A DNA stretch of 48,969 nucleotides from a virus, in the IMG/VR virus record IMGVR_UViG_3300025154_000142, positions 1 through 48,969 of that record; one strand, written 5' to 3'. The notes under the pieces are model-generated. The model was given only the letters and a program-made list of their open reading frames with translations, did not search any database and was not told where the DNA came from. Shown here piece by piece: positions 1 through 8,150 of the stretch. Made by a program: the position numbers and the translations under genes. Within the stretch, counting starts at the first letter, position 1; each line of letters opens with the position of its first letter.

Positions 1-2
1 GG

Positions 3-158
3 GAGATGATCGCGTGGATCTCTTTAGTTCTCGTCATGATCCGTTTCGAGCAGCCGAATTCAGTTGAGGAGATGGCCAAGGTCTTTGTTTCTTGGGTCAT
101 TGTTTATGGGGGCTCTTCTATGGTTTGGTTCGTTGTTTCATCTTGCTACAAAAAATAG
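3..158 (+). CDS. Small membrane protein, possibly cut by the window edge
   Basis: An open frame enters from the window edge and stops with TAG at 156-158. If it starts at the ATG at 6 it is a 50-residue protein with two hydrophobic stretches (about residues 2-13 and 30-46) flanking a polar EQPNSVEEMAK segment, so a two-pass membrane peptide is likely. No ribosome site can be seen because the window begins there. It may instead be the C-terminal end of a longer protein. Function unknown; small membrane peptides of this kind are also found at the right end of the window. Confidence 0.5.
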   Translation, partial: EMIAWISLVLVMIRFEQPNSVEEMAKVFVSWVIVYGGSSMVWFVVSSCYKK

Positions 159-330
159 CGGTCCGGCATGGGCTAGGCTGGAGCTAGTGCATAAGTCCAG
201 CCAAAGCCCTCGGCCCTGAGTAGCCTAAAGGCAAGTCCAAGCTTGTACATGGCTGGAGGCGAAAGGGGCCGGGGGCGAGAGGAGGAAGACATGGGTTTAG
301 TCGAGGAGGCGAGGAGAAGAGGTAAGCGAC
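159..330 (+). other. Gap before the first full gene, with a stem-loop
   Basis: No convincing gene. A 7-bp perfect stem (GGCTGGA at 176-182, TCCAGCC at 196-202) has a 13-base loop and no T-run after it, so it is not a typical terminator. Two tiny frames (ATG at 249 or 291, both stopping near 338) sit behind purine-rich ribosome-like sites. The stretch GAGAGGAGGAAGAC occurs at 277-290 and again at 356-369, suggesting a local duplication of a ribosome site. Confidence 0.4.
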
Positions 331-639
331 ATGGATAGTTTGGCGCGTGAAGCACGAGAGGAGGAAGACGTGAGCGACTTCGAGAAGGTGGTGGAGATCG
401 GAAGTAAAGCTATCTTTAATACGCCTCACAAAATGGCGGGAACGTTTCCCTATATGGATACTGCGGACCAAGCACGTTCCTTTATTTGCGCCCTCCGCGC
501 CGCTGGCTGGGCCGTGGTGCCGATGGAGGCGACGGAGAAGATGCTTATTGCTGGCGGGGATAGGCAAGCATCCAGGACGTACTATCCATCGGACGTATGG
601 TCCGCCATGCTCGCCGCCGGGGAGGTCCACGATGAATAG
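331..639 (+). CDS. Conserved-looking small phage protein, unknown function
   Basis: Encodes 102 residues from ATG 331. A GTG at 370 follows a stronger ribosome site (GAGGAGGAAG) and would give 89 residues beginning MSDFEKVVEIG, so the true start is open. The body reads like small accessory proteins of other phages: an alanine-rich helix (QARSFICALRAAGW) and a C-terminal SDVWSAMLAAG segment. No catalytic motif is visible. It overlaps the next gene by 8 bases, as do most genes of this early block, which suggests one polycistronic message. Confidence 0.7.
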   Translation: MDSLAREAREEEDVSDFEKVVEIGSKAIFNTPHKMAGTFPYMDTADQARSFICALRAAGWAVVPMEATEKMLIAGGDRQASRTYYPSDVWSAMLAAGEVHDE

Positions 640-814
640 CGGGCGCCAGATTGATATTGACGCGATGGCCGCTATTCTCTCCGCTCTACGGATTGTGGTT
701 GATGCAATGGGCGCAGACGCCCTTGGGGGCATCCGTTCACGAAATGAAGTTTACCGGAGCATCGCGTTTGCGGAAGGGATGCTCAGGAACGCCAGGGAGA
801 TCCGTGATGACTAA
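632..814 (+). CDS. Small hypothetical protein
   Basis: Encodes 60 residues starting at ATG 632, inside the end of the previous gene and preceded by GGGGAGG at a normal distance. The protein is alanine- and isoleucine-rich and looks like two helices (AILSALRIVVDAM and VYRSIAFAEGMLRNARE). It has no known motif. The overlap and the ribosome site support translation coupled to the upstream gene. Longer frames covering this segment in other phases lack ribosome sites. Confidence 0.6.
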   Translation: MNSGRQIDIDAMAAILSALRIVVDAMGADALGGIRSRNEVYRSIAFAEGMLRNAREIRDD

Positions 815-875
815 GTACGAGCCCTATGACGGACAAGGGCCTGGGCCGAGTTTTTGGAGGAGAGGAAATGAATGA
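807..875 (+). CDS. Possible 22-residue peptide
   Basis: ATG at 807 overlaps the stop of the previous gene and lies behind AGGGAG. The frame runs 22 codons and ends inside the next gene. Its reading would bring ribosomes to the next start (868), so it could be a coupling peptide. The peptide is rich in glycine, proline and tryptophan and has no motif. Support is limited to position and the ribosome site. Confidence 0.35.
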   Translation: MTKYEPYDGQGPGPSFWRRGNE

Positions 876-1065
876 CGATTATCTTTTCTGGTGGAAATGG
901 TGGGCGGTAGCCGCTCCCTTGGCCTTATTTTTTGGGTGGATGGTGGGCGGGACCATCGTAAAAGCGGAGGACGATAAAACACGGGCGGCGGTGGAAAGGA
1001 TCCTTCAAGACCGGGTGGACCTGATGGAAGCCTGCGGACGGGTGCGGGGGAGGGGGAAAAAGTGA
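868..1065 (+). CDS. Small single-pass membrane protein
   Basis: ATG 868 follows GGAGGAGAGG, so I chose it over the in-frame ATG at 826. The 65-residue product has an aromatic N-terminus (YLFWWKWW), one membrane segment (about residues 12-30) and a charged, helical C-terminal half ending in a basic tail. Topology is probably N-in with a soluble C-terminal helix, but the charge pattern is not decisive. Function unknown. It ends in a GTGA overlap with the next gene. Confidence 0.65.
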   Translation: MNDDYLFWWKWWAVAAPLALFFGWMVGGTIVKAEDDKTRAAVERILQDRVDLMEACGRVRGRGKK

Positions 1066-1349
1066 GCGGACGGCCCGGCATCGTCACGGACGGCCCAGGC
1101 CATGGATGGATGAGGGTGCATGAGGACACGTACCTAAAGACGGTGACGGTGAAAATGAAGGGGTCGAAAAGGGTGATGGTTTTGTCCTGGGCGATAATCC
1201 GCGACGCCGGAGATAAAGAAATAGGGCGCACGGAGAGCGAGATGTTGGACTTCCAGAAGGAGGAGGTCTTGGAGATAACGTTCAAGTTGATATTTCCGAT
1301 TTGGATTAAGGCCGGGGCCCCGTTCCGGGTGGAATTGAGGAGAAAATAG
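1062..1349 (+). CDS. Hypothetical protein, 95 residues
   Basis: Starts with GTG at 1062, overlapping the previous stop (GTGA), and ends where the next gene's GTG begins. The sequence alternates charged and beta-branched residues (YLKTVTVKMKG, VLEITFKLIF), suggesting a small beta-rich domain. No recognised motif. The tight overlap on both sides supports expression from the same message as its neighbours. Confidence 0.6.
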   Translation: MSGRPGIVTDGPGHGWMRVHEDTYLKTVTVKMKGSKRVMVLSWAIIRDAGDKEIGRTESEMLDFQKEEVLEITFKLIFPIWIKAGAPFRVELRRK

Positions 1350-1630
1350 TGGAGGTGATAGGGACAGCGCTGGTCATGATGCCGGTGATGTTTATGGTGT
1401 CTGGGGGAGGAATGGTGAGGTGCGCGAGACGGGGCGACGTGACCGGGGTGATCATAATGGTCCCGTTCCTGGGAGCCAGCGTCTGCGGTTATCTAGCGTG
1501 TGGGATTGAGGCTCTATCGAGGGACCTGACGTGGGGGGCCATACTGGCCGTGGTCCCGGGGGCGGCTTTGGTGGGATTCAAGTGGTTGGCGGATATGGCC
1601 AGGGGAGAGGAAGATGGCGATCAAATATAG
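1349..1630 (+). CDS. Small multi-pass membrane protein
   Basis: Starts with GTG at 1349, which shares a base with the previous stop, behind GAGGAGAA. The 93-residue product has about three hydrophobic segments (residues 2-20, 30-52 and 60-80) separated by short arginine-containing loops. It resembles no family I can name. As an early-region membrane protein it could act on the host envelope, but that is conjecture. Confidence 0.6.
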   Translation: MEVIGTALVMMPVMFMVSGGGMVRCARRGDVTGVIIMVPFLGASVCGYLACGIEALSRDLTWGAILAVVPGAALVGFKWLADMARGEEDGDQI

Positions 1631-1856
1631 GCTCCCCGCTACTAGGGAAGAGGCGGTATCGAGTGGATGGGCAATGTTCTATGATGGTGTGGAGTGCCAG
1701 TCCGGGCACGTGGCCCCAAAGTATGCGATAGACGGGGTATGTTCAAGGTGCCGGGATGAACAGATGACGGGGAGCGAGGAAGAGGTTAGGCGGGCCTTAC
1801 ACAGCCGCCGCATTAAGATTTCTCGCATTAGGCGCAGGGACAAGGAGGGGAAATGA
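1614..1856 (+). CDS. Small protein with a zinc-ribbon-like motif
   Basis: ATG 1614 follows GGGGAGAGGAAG. The 80-residue protein carries C-x2-GH, then about 11 residues, then C-x2-C (from CQSGH to CSRC), a pattern that can bind one zinc and is seen at the N-terminus of phage endonuclease VII-like proteins. The rest of that nuclease is missing here. The C-terminal third is arginine-rich and helical, so nucleic-acid binding is plausible. Confidence 0.6.
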   Translation: MAIKYRLPATREEAVSSGWAMFYDGVECQSGHVAPKYAIDGVCSRCRDEQMTGSEEEVRRALHSRRIKISRIRRRDKEGK

Positions 1857-2140
1857 TTAATTGTTATACGCGGGGGACGTACATGGCGGAAGTGGCGGGG
1901 TTGATGGCAGTGCAGCAGATGGGGAGAGAAAAAGTCCGGAGCGACGAGGAGTTGGCGTCGGATTTATTTACGGCAGTCATGGCGGCGGAAGCCTTGGCTG
2001 TGGCGTTGGAGAAGCGCGGCATGGCTCCGTGGATTAAGGGGCCGGTGGCGGAGCGCGGTGGGAACGTCCAGATGGATGCGGGGAAGAGACCTTTCGAAAT
2101 GGGCCCGCCCTCGCCGAAACGGACTTACGCTGAGGGATAG
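1853..2140 (+). CDS. Hypothetical helical protein, 95 residues
   Basis: ATG 1853 overlaps the previous stop (ATGA). The protein is dominated by one alanine-rich amphipathic stretch (about residues 20-60) and a proline- and glycine-rich C-terminal tail that is probably unstructured. No motif found. Expression is supported by the overlap; function is unknown. Confidence 0.55.
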   Translation: MINCYTRGTYMAEVAGLMAVQQMGREKVRSDEELASDLFTAVMAAEALAVALEKRGMAPWIKGPVAERGGNVQMDAGKRPFEMGPPSPKRTYAEG

Positions 2141-2143
2141 AAT

Positions 2144-2599
2144 ATGAACCGCTCGACGGGCATGAGGGAGACGTGTAACAATTGTCACAAGGTGGTCCCG
2201 GAACGATGCGATGGCTTGATTTGGTATATAAAGGAGTGGGGGCCGGACCGTCCCATATGCGCCGGGACTGATGGGGGGAGCATACACGGGAGTCGCTTTC
2301 ATTTTGTAATGGGGCATGGCGCATCTTGGTACACGCCGTTGCTTAGCAGAGAGGAGTGTGAGGAGGCAAAAAAGCGAGAGTGGGTGGCCCGGTGTGAAAG
2401 ATGTGGGGCGGACCATGACTCCCGCACGTCGAAATGGGTACCGAAGGGCGGGAACGAGTGGGAACGAGTGTGCCTGGAGTGTTATAAGAAATTAAAGGAA
2501 ATACGTGAATCGGTTGAAAAAATGTGCGAACCGCTAGGGGGGCCATTGAATGAATCGCTCCATGGAGACGGGGGTGGGCCGCGAGGAAATCTTGTCTAA
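2144..2599 (+). CDS. Cysteine-rich zinc-binding protein
   Basis: The 151-residue product begins with CNNC (residues 11-14) and has a second four-cysteine set in its C-terminal half (CERC, then CLEC about 30 residues later), as in treble-clef or zinc-ribbon folds. A histidine- and glycine-rich middle (FHFVMGHGASWY) sits between them. This suggests two zinc sites and possibly a DNA- or protein-binding role. Its last 50 bases overlap the next gene. Confidence 0.6.
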   Translation: MNRSTGMRETCNNCHKVVPERCDGLIWYIKEWGPDRPICAGTDGGSIHGSRFHFVMGHGASWYTPLLSREECEEAKKREWVARCERCGADHDSRTSKWVPKGGNEWERVCLECYKKLKEIRESVEKMCEPLGGPLNESLHGDGGGPRGNLV

Positions 2600-2861
2600 G
2601 GCTGAGGCGGCCGTTAGGAATTTAAGGGAGAAGATTCTCAAGGAAGCCCCGCACCTCTTGGTGGTGGAAAAAGAGAGGTTACACTATTGGGTCATGGCGT
2701 CGGGAGGAAAGGCGTTCGTGCTGGAGTTTTGGCCGGTGTCACGGAGGTATAAGACCAGGACCGAGCCCACGGTGTTGAGGTACAGGATGTGGAATGATTT
2801 GTTCAAGACGGCCTTGGCGGTGGCTAGAGGCTTGCCGAAGCGGGGAGGGGAGCAGAGATGA
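2550..2861 (+). CDS. Hypothetical protein, 103 residues
   Basis: ATG 2550 lies 50 bases inside the previous gene, behind AGGGGGG; an in-frame ATG at 2565 is a possible alternative. After an N-terminal helix (EAAVRNLREKILKEA), strands follow (HYWVMASG, KAFVLEFWPV), then a basic helix, so it looks like a small alpha/beta protein. No motif identified. The stop overlaps the start of the next gene. Confidence 0.55.
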   Translation: MNRSMETGVGREEILSKAEAAVRNLREKILKEAPHLLVVEKERLHYWVMASGGKAFVLEFWPVSRRYKTRTEPTVLRYRMWNDLFKTALAVARGLPKRGGEQR

Positions 2862-3112
2862 AGCGAACAGTAAAATTTTCTTCCTTAGAGTGCGGGGCGC
2901 TGTTCGTGTTAAAATCAAACGTGCCGGGGTGCGTGGCTCACTTATATAAAAAGGCGGATTTTGAAAATGCATATTTATTGGGGTACCTGGACCCCCATAC
3001 CCTGGAACCGGTCCGTGAAGTAACCGGGCTGGTGGAGGGGGTGTCGCATGTGGACCCGAAAAAGGATGTTATAGTGGGCGGAGGATGGGAGCAGGCAGAC
3101 GGAGAGGTTTAA
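2858..3112 (+). CDS. Hypothetical protein, 84 residues
   Basis: ATG 2858 overlaps the previous stop. The product is a compact, probably beta-rich domain. I recognise no family. Its stop shares one base with the primase start at 3112 (TAATG), so it is translationally linked to the replication genes. Confidence 0.55.
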   Translation: MKRTVKFSSLECGALFVLKSNVPGCVAHLYKKADFENAYLLGYLDPHTLEPVREVTGLVEGVSHVDPKKDVIVGGGWEQADGEV

Positions 3113-5331
3113 TGCCTTCAAATAAGGAAATTTTAGAACAGGTTGACCGCGTAATTCAAAAAGGATGGTACCCGGTCCCTGTAACTTTTAAGGGAAAACT
3201 CCCGGTGGGGGATGATTGGAATAAGCCGGGGGACCCGGAAGAGGTTAGAAAGAGGTGGGAAAGGGACAATCTTAACCTTGGAATATTGCTGGGCTCCCCC
3301 TCCGGCGGGCTGGTGGACGTGGACCTCGACAGCCCCGAGGCGGCGAGACTGGCCCCCAGATTCATGCCACCGACCAAGGGAGTGTTTGGAAGGGAAGGAA
3401 ATCCCCGTTCCCACTATACATACATCACCCTTCCTTTCGCCCAGACCAGGAAATTTTCTGATCCCGTCTCGAAAAAGAGCGGCAAGCGCGCCATGCTGCT
3501 GGAATTAAGGTCCGATGGACACCAGACAGTGTTTCCTCCGTCGGTCCATGAAACGGGAGAAAGCATAAGGTTTGAGGACCACGGAGATGAGAACGGGCTG
3601 GATGTTCCGGAAATAGAAGTGGATGTACTATACGCCGCGGTATCGAAATTGGCTGCCGCGGCGCTGATAGGGAGATACTGGTCAGCGGGAGCGAGGCACG
3701 AATCCGCCATGGCTCTGGCCGGGATGCTTTGCCGGATAAAATGGACGGAGGAGCAGATATTATTTTTTATTGAGGCGGTATGTGACGTTTCGGGAGATGA
3801 GGAGAAGGGGGACCGGCTGAGGGCAGTGAAAGACACTCTCCGGCGGGCAGCTAGGGGAATGAAATTCACTGGGGCGGCGAAGCTGGCAGAGTATCTTCCG
3901 GAAGAGGTGGTCCTGCAGGTCAAATCCTTCCTCGGAACGGCTGAGGAGGACCATATATCTGAACTTAATGAGGAGTTTGCGGTAGTATTGATAGGAAATA
4001 AAGCTGCCGTGTTGAAAAGGGCGTTTGACCCTACTTATGACCGGGAAAGGTATGACTTCCTTTCCGTGGCGGATTTCAAGACGTGGATGTGCAATAAATT
4101 TGTACAAATACCCGGTAAGAAGGAAGGAGAAGTAAAATGGGTGCCGGTAGCGGAAGCGTGGCTAACGTCGCGTAACAGAACGACGTATGATCAAGTGATT
4201 TTCTCCCCGGACAGAGACGTTTCTGGGGCGTTAAATTTATGGCAGGGATTCAGTACTAAGCCTCGAGAGGGGGATTGCACTAAATTTCTGCATCACGTTA
4301 AAGAGAACGTGTGTGGGGGCGTTGAAGAGCATTATGAGTGGGTATTGTCTTTTATAGCAGATTTGTTTCAAAATCCGGGGCGGAGACCGGGTGTCGCATT
4401 GGTGCTGAGAGGAAAGCGCGGGACCGGAAAGGGGGTGTTCGCAAACCAAATTGGAAAGATGTGCCAGCCGCATTATATACAAGTGTCCCATCCCCGGCAC
4501 CTGACGGGCAATTTTAACTCCCATCTTAGAGACGCTCTGCTGGTGTTCGCGGACGAGGCGTTTTACGCGGGAGACAAGGCCCACGCGGGCGTGTTAAAGG
4601 CAATGATAACGGAGCCCGACATAAACGTGGAGATGAAGGGAAAAGATGTTTTCTCCGTATCAAATTACATACGGTTGATAATCGCGAGCAACGAGGCGTG
4701 GGTCATACCGGCGGGCATGGATGAACGGCGGTTTGCTGTGTTTGACGTGCAAGAAAAATTCATGCAAAACCATGATTATTTTGGGGCCATTCTGGAGGAA
4801 ATGGACGGCGGCGGCAGGGAGGCGCTTATGGACTTATTGTTAAAACGCGACTTGTCGGAGGTAAACTTAAGAAAGATACCGGATACGGCTGCGCTCGTGG
4901 AGCAGAAGATAACGACGGCCTCTCCGGTAGAACAATGGTACCTAGCGAGGTTAATGGAAGGGAACATAGTCCCTAGAGCTCAATCCTGGGGCCGCATACC
5001 CGAGGATGAGCCGTGGCCAGAGTGGGTGGCCAAGGACGCAGTTTACGAAGATTATAGGGGGGTGGCCCAGGACGCGGGAGTGTTCCGTAGAGGGCAGGTG
5101 GTCCAATTTTGGATGGAGTTAGCGAAAATAATGCCGCCTGGGAGGGTAAAGGAACAGGCGAGGATGGTGTATGCCGTTCTTGGGAAGGGGGAGGATGCCG
5201 CCCCTGTCAAGATAAGAAAAGTATTTATAAAGTTGTTGCCGCTGGAGGCGTGTAGAGATAAATTCGCGGAACTTATGCGGACGGAAATTGAATGGCCGGA
5301 AGTTCAACCGGAAGGAGAGGAGAAATACTGA
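3112..5331 (+). CDS. PrimPol-type primase fused to a D5-like helicase
   Basis: The start is ATG 3112 behind GGAGAGG, giving 739 residues. The N-terminal part is an archaeo-eukaryotic primase (bifunctional primase/polymerase) domain: a K-x-P motif near residue 28, the metal-binding D69-V-D71 in LVDVDLD, and S100-H101. Next comes a linker region. The C-terminal part is an SF3/D5-like ATPase with Walker A GKRGTGKG (434-441), an acidic Walker B in LLVFADEAF and a sensor-like IIASNE. Such proteins open and prime the phage replication fork. In Z-phage S-2L a PrimPol serves as polymerase; here a separate family A polymerase is present, so priming and unwinding are the likelier roles. Confidence 0.9.
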   Translation: MPSNKEILEQVDRVIQKGWYPVPVTFKGKLPVGDDWNKPGDPEEVRKRWERDNLNLGILLGSPSGGLVDVDLDSPEAARLAPRFMPPTKGVFGREGNPRSHYTYITLPFAQTRKFSDPVSKKSGKRAMLLELRSDGHQTVFPPSVHETGESIRFEDHGDENGLDVPEIEVDVLYAAVSKLAAAALIGRYWSAGARHESAMALAGMLCRIKWTEEQILFFIEAVCDVSGDEEKGDRLRAVKDTLRRAARGMKFTGAAKLAEYLPEEVVLQVKSFLGTAEEDHISELNEEFAVVLIGNKAAVLKRAFDPTYDRERYDFLSVADFKTWMCNKFVQIPGKKEGEVKWVPVAEAWLTSRNRTTYDQVIFSPDRDVSGALNLWQGFSTKPREGDCTKFLHHVKENVCGGVEEHYEWVLSFIADLFQNPGRRPGVALVLRGKRGTGKGVFANQIGKMCQPHYIQVSHPRHLTGNFNSHLRDALLVFADEAFYAGDKAHAGVLKAMITEPDINVEMKGKDVFSVSNYIRLIIASNEAWVIPAGMDERRFAVFDVQEKFMQNHDYFGAILEEMDGGGREALMDLLLKRDLSEVNLRKIPDTAALVEQKITTASPVEQWYLARLMEGNIVPRAQSWGRIPEDEPWPEWVAKDAVYEDYRGVAQDAGVFRRGQVVQFWMELAKIMPPGRVKEQARMVYAVLGKGEDAAPVKIRKVFIKLLPLEACRDKFAELMRTEIEWPEVQPEGEEKY

Positions 5332-5552
5332 TGGGGATAAAATGGACGAGGCTGGACGGGGCTGGCAGAAGTTTAAGAAAGCCACGTAGGTATAAGAAGG
5401 CAACGTTCCCAAAGGAGATGGATATGTATTTTATTTATGATGACGAGACCGGTATAGACCCCAATGGAACGAACATGAAAGGAGCTATGGAGGGGATACA
5501 AAAATTTAGGGGTGGACAGGTCGTGATGGCCAAATATAGGCTGGTCAAGTGA
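5331..5552 (+). CDS. Small hypothetical protein
   Basis: ATG 5331 shares a base with the primase stop and follows AAGGAGAGG. The 73-residue product is basic at its N-terminus and ends in a strand-like VVMAKYRLVK. No motif found. It closes the primase transcript segment: a TTGACG promoter begins 9 bases after its stop. Confidence 0.6.
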   Translation: MGIKWTRLDGAGRSLRKPRRYKKATFPKEMDMYFIYDDETGIDPNGTNMKGAMEGIQKFRGGQVVMAKYRLVK

Positions 5553-5560
5553 AGGCGTCC

Positions 5561-5590
5561 TTGACGTGGTGGCGCGGCCCGTGATAAGAT
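5561..5590 (+). promoter_or_regulatory. Sigma-70-type promoter, TTGACG class
   Basis: TTGACG (5561-5566), an 18-base spacer, TAAGAT (5585-5590), with TGA just before the -10. The same -35 and spacing recur at 8901, and the same -35 at 9453. It would start transcription near 5597 and read the gene at 5610. Confidence 0.5.
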
Positions 5591-5609
5591 GTCAGTAGAG
5601 GATGAGACC

Positions 5610-5837
5610 ATGATGCGGCGGTGGGTGGTGCGGATAGCTTACAAGAGGACGTGGGGTGGAAGAGCATGCAAGACGAGGGAGATGGTGGGAGAGGTGTTAG
5701 TAGAAGGAAAGTACACTGAGGAACAGGCAAAGCTTATGGTGTTGGGTATTGCTAGTGCACAGGGGCGTAAGGGATGCCGGGTGATCGATCTTGAAATGGA
5801 GAAAAGAGAATGGCGAAACGGGCTAAGAAGAACGTAG
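5610..5837 (+). CDS. Small hypothetical protein
   Basis: I chose ATG 5610 (75 residues) because the in-frame ATG at 5589 lies on the -10 box of the promoter just upstream, while AGAGGA at 5597-5602 is well placed for 5610. The product has a strand-helix pattern (WVVRIAYKRTW, then TEEQAKLMVLGIA). Function unknown. It overlaps the next gene by 28 bases. Confidence 0.55.
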   Translation: MMRRWVVRIAYKRTWGGRACKTREMVGEVLVEGKYTEEQAKLMVLGIASAQGRKGCRVIDLEMEKREWRNGLRRT

Positions 5838-6442
5838 CGGACGAACAGTCTCCAGCGGAAAAGGAAATTGAGGACCGGAAGGAGCGGGCGGGGAGAGACG
5901 TTTTGTTGCGGGGAGAGATAGTGGCTGAAATGAATACGATGCAGCCTGGGTACGTGTGCAAGGATAACGGAAACTCTGCTACCGTGATTACGTTCGTTAA
6001 CGCGGTAGGGTGGCAGAGAGAGGAGTGGCGTAAACAGGGAATGGTGTGGAGCAATAGCGATGGCCGAATCCGAAGAAGCTCTCTATCCGTTCTTGACCCG
6101 GGGAGGATGGACCGTTTGGAGGAGGAGGCAGATAAGAACGCAGGAAAGGAGGGGGCTGTTAGGAAAGCCTCATCCAGGGCCGTGGGTGTAAGCAAACCGG
6201 CTAGAACGAAGGTTAAGAATGAGGATGGCTTAGCAGAGGCCATGGACGGGGCGACCAGGACGGGCGGGGCCCTGGATTTAGAGAAGTTGTCGAAGGTGGC
6301 TAAAGAAAACGGTATAGACTTGGCCGCAAGGTGGGGGCAATTAAACAATGGACAGAAGTCCATGAATTTAAGGAACGCTCTCCGGGGAAAAATGAAGAAG
6401 GGGGAAAAGGTGAGGGTCGGGGGGAAGGAGGTCTCGGCATGA
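5810..6442 (+). CDS. Protein with a C-terminal MN-x-x-N-x-LRGK domain
   Basis: 210 residues from ATG 5810. The N-terminal 120 residues are charged with a central folded part (ATVITFVNAVGW). Residues 155-208 match residues 55-107 of the protein at 9092: both read LD/ID-x2-KL-x2-VAK-x-N-x-[IV]D, then MNL-x-N-x-LRGK, then GEK. The module looks like a small helical DNA- or protein-binding domain that occurs in other phage and plasmid proteins. The middle is low-complexity and probably flexible. The gene overlaps the helicase start by 4 bases. Confidence 0.65.
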   Translation: MAKRAKKNVADEQSPAEKEIEDRKERAGRDVLLRGEIVAEMNTMQPGYVCKDNGNSATVITFVNAVGWQREEWRKQGMVWSNSDGRIRRSSLSVLDPGRMDRLEEEADKNAGKEGAVRKASSRAVGVSKPARTKVKNEDGLAEAMDGATRTGGALDLEKLSKVAKENGIDLAARWGQLNNGQKSMNLRNALRGKMKKGEKVRVGGKEVSA

Positions 6443-7938
6443 TTTTCGTGCCTAGTGAGCATCAAAAAGCGGTTTTCAAGTTTGTGGAATCTGGTAATGG
6501 GTCGGCGGTCGTGAAGGCTGTGGCCGGGAGCGGGAAGACCACTACCGTGGTGCAGTCCCTTAAGGGTGTGCCGGTGGATAAGAAGGCGCAAATAATCGCA
6601 TTTAATAAGAACATAGCCCAGGAACTGCAGCGGAGGGTTCCTCCCCACATATACGCTTCCACGTTCCATTCCGTGGGGTATAGGGCCATTGGAAATAAGT
6701 TCAAGAATGGAGGAACCGGGATAAAGGTGGAGGGGGACAAAGTACGCTCCTTATTTAAGGCGTCAACCTCCAACGAGGATTTCAAGTCCTATGCAGGATT
6801 CGTACCAAGTTTGGTGTCTTTGGCCAAGAACTATGGCTTGGGAACCCCGGATGGTCCATCGGCAAAGGAACACGAGACGTGGGGGGAATTAGTTGATCAT
6901 TTTGATCTCTCCACGTCCGGGTATAGGGGGTATGAAAGCGAGGAGGAGGGCATACGAATGGCTATGGGCCTCCTCGTACATTCAAATAAGAGATCGGAAA
7001 GGGGGGAGATTGATTTTGATGATATGATATATCTCCCATCCTTATGGGACCTGAACATGTATTGGAATGACTTCGTGTTCGTGGATGAGGCCCAGGACAC
7101 GAACCCCATGCGGAGGAACATCATACGGAAGGTGTTGGGACGGAATGGAAGGTTAATCGCTGTCGGAGACCCCAGACAAGCGATTTATGGATTTCAGGGG
7201 GCGTCCCATGACTCCATTAATCAAATAATGCGGCAATTCAATTGCCGGGAGCTGCCCCTTACGGTGTCCTTCCGTTGCCCCCAGGCCGTGGTACGGCTGG
7301 CTCAGACGTTGGTGCCGTATATTGAGGCCCATAAGGACGCCCCGGAGGGAGAAGTATTGAGGCCAGACGAGTGGAGGAGAAAGGATTACGCCCCCACGGA
7401 CGCGATACTCTGTAGGTTAAACGCTCCCTTGATGAAGGAGGCCATGAGGTTAATGGCCGAGGGCATCGGGTGTCAAATCTTGGGGGCGGACATCGGGAAG
7501 GGAATGGTGGACCTGATAAATAAAATGCGAGCCTCTAATCTAACGGAACTGGAAGTAAGATTACATTCATGGTCAAGGAGTGAGTATGATAGGCTCATCA
7601 TGAGGGACAAGAAAGCCAAGGCTCAACGAATCTTAGATAAGGTAGAGGCCATAGGCTCCGTCGTGGAGGGTTTAGAGGCCGGTGAGCATACGGTGGAAGG
7701 CGTAATGAATAGAATAAAACGTATGTTCACGGACAATGCGCAAAAGGGATTATTGACCTTATCCACGGTCCACAAGGCCAAGGGTAGAGAATGGAAGAGG
7801 GTGTTTATCCTAAAACCGGAACTCATGCCGTTCGGCAAGGGTTTGAAGGAATGGCAATTGGAGCAGGAGTTTAATTTAATGTACGTCGCGTACACCAGGG
7901 CCATGGAAACGTTGGTATTCTTACCGAGGGAAGAATGA
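6439..7938 (+). CDS. UvrD/Rep-like SF1A helicase
   Basis: ATG 6439 overlaps the previous stop (ATGA), giving 499 residues. All SF1A motifs are visible in order: Walker A AGSGKT (residues 29-34), motif Ia region IIAFNKN, DEAQD (motif II), GDPRQAIYGFQGA (motif III), SFRCP (motif IV), STVHKAKGREW (motif V) and YVAYTRAMETL (motif VI). It should move 3' to 5' on single-stranded DNA using ATP. It is shorter than cellular UvrD (about 720 residues), with small 1B and 2B insertions. Likely used at the replication fork or in recombination. Phage relatives are common. Confidence 0.92.
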   Translation: MIFVPSEHQKAVFKFVESGNGSAVVKAVAGSGKTTTVVQSLKGVPVDKKAQIIAFNKNIAQELQRRVPPHIYASTFHSVGYRAIGNKFKNGGTGIKVEGDKVRSLFKASTSNEDFKSYAGFVPSLVSLAKNYGLGTPDGPSAKEHETWGELVDHFDLSTSGYRGYESEEEGIRMAMGLLVHSNKRSERGEIDFDDMIYLPSLWDLNMYWNDFVFVDEAQDTNPMRRNIIRKVLGRNGRLIAVGDPRQAIYGFQGASHDSINQIMRQFNCRELPLTVSFRCPQAVVRLAQTLVPYIEAHKDAPEGEVLRPDEWRRKDYAPTDAILCRLNAPLMKEAMRLMAEGIGCQILGADIGKGMVDLINKMRASNLTELEVRLHSWSRSEYDRLIMRDKKAKAQRILDKVEAIGSVVEGLEAGEHTVEGVMNRIKRMFTDNAQKGLLTLSTVHKAKGREWKRVFILKPELMPFGKGLKEWQLEQEFNLMYVAYTRAMETLVFLPREE

Positions 7939-8150
7939 TGGAAGGCGAGGAAATATTGAAGGTGCTTCAACACGTAAGGCGGTCTCTATGTTCCGAACCC
8001 GAGGAGGGCCGCCCCGCGTTTGGAGAAATGTTTCACTGTAATCAGGTCTCTGAGCGGTCTTTCGATTTGGAAAGTGTCCAAACCGGTAAACATTACATCA
8101 TCAGCGTAAGAAATAGGGGGGCGGAAAGATCGAATGGGAAGGGGGGCTAA
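7935..8150 (+). CDS. Small hypothetical protein
   Basis: 71 residues from ATG 7935, overlapping the helicase stop; a second ATG follows directly. Helix-strand composition, no motif. It overlaps the HNH gene by 17 bases, so its reality rests on the unbroken chain of overlaps in this transcript. Confidence 0.5.
   Translation: MMEGEEILKVLQHVRRSLCSEPEEGRPAFGEMFHCNQVSERSFDLESVQTGKHYIISVRNRGAERSNGKGG

Noticed and set aside
5752-6669. 305-codon - strand open frame in the replication block
   Set aside because: Crosses two overlapping + strand genes with good ribosome sites, and its translation is rich in Ser, Pro and Phe without any motif.
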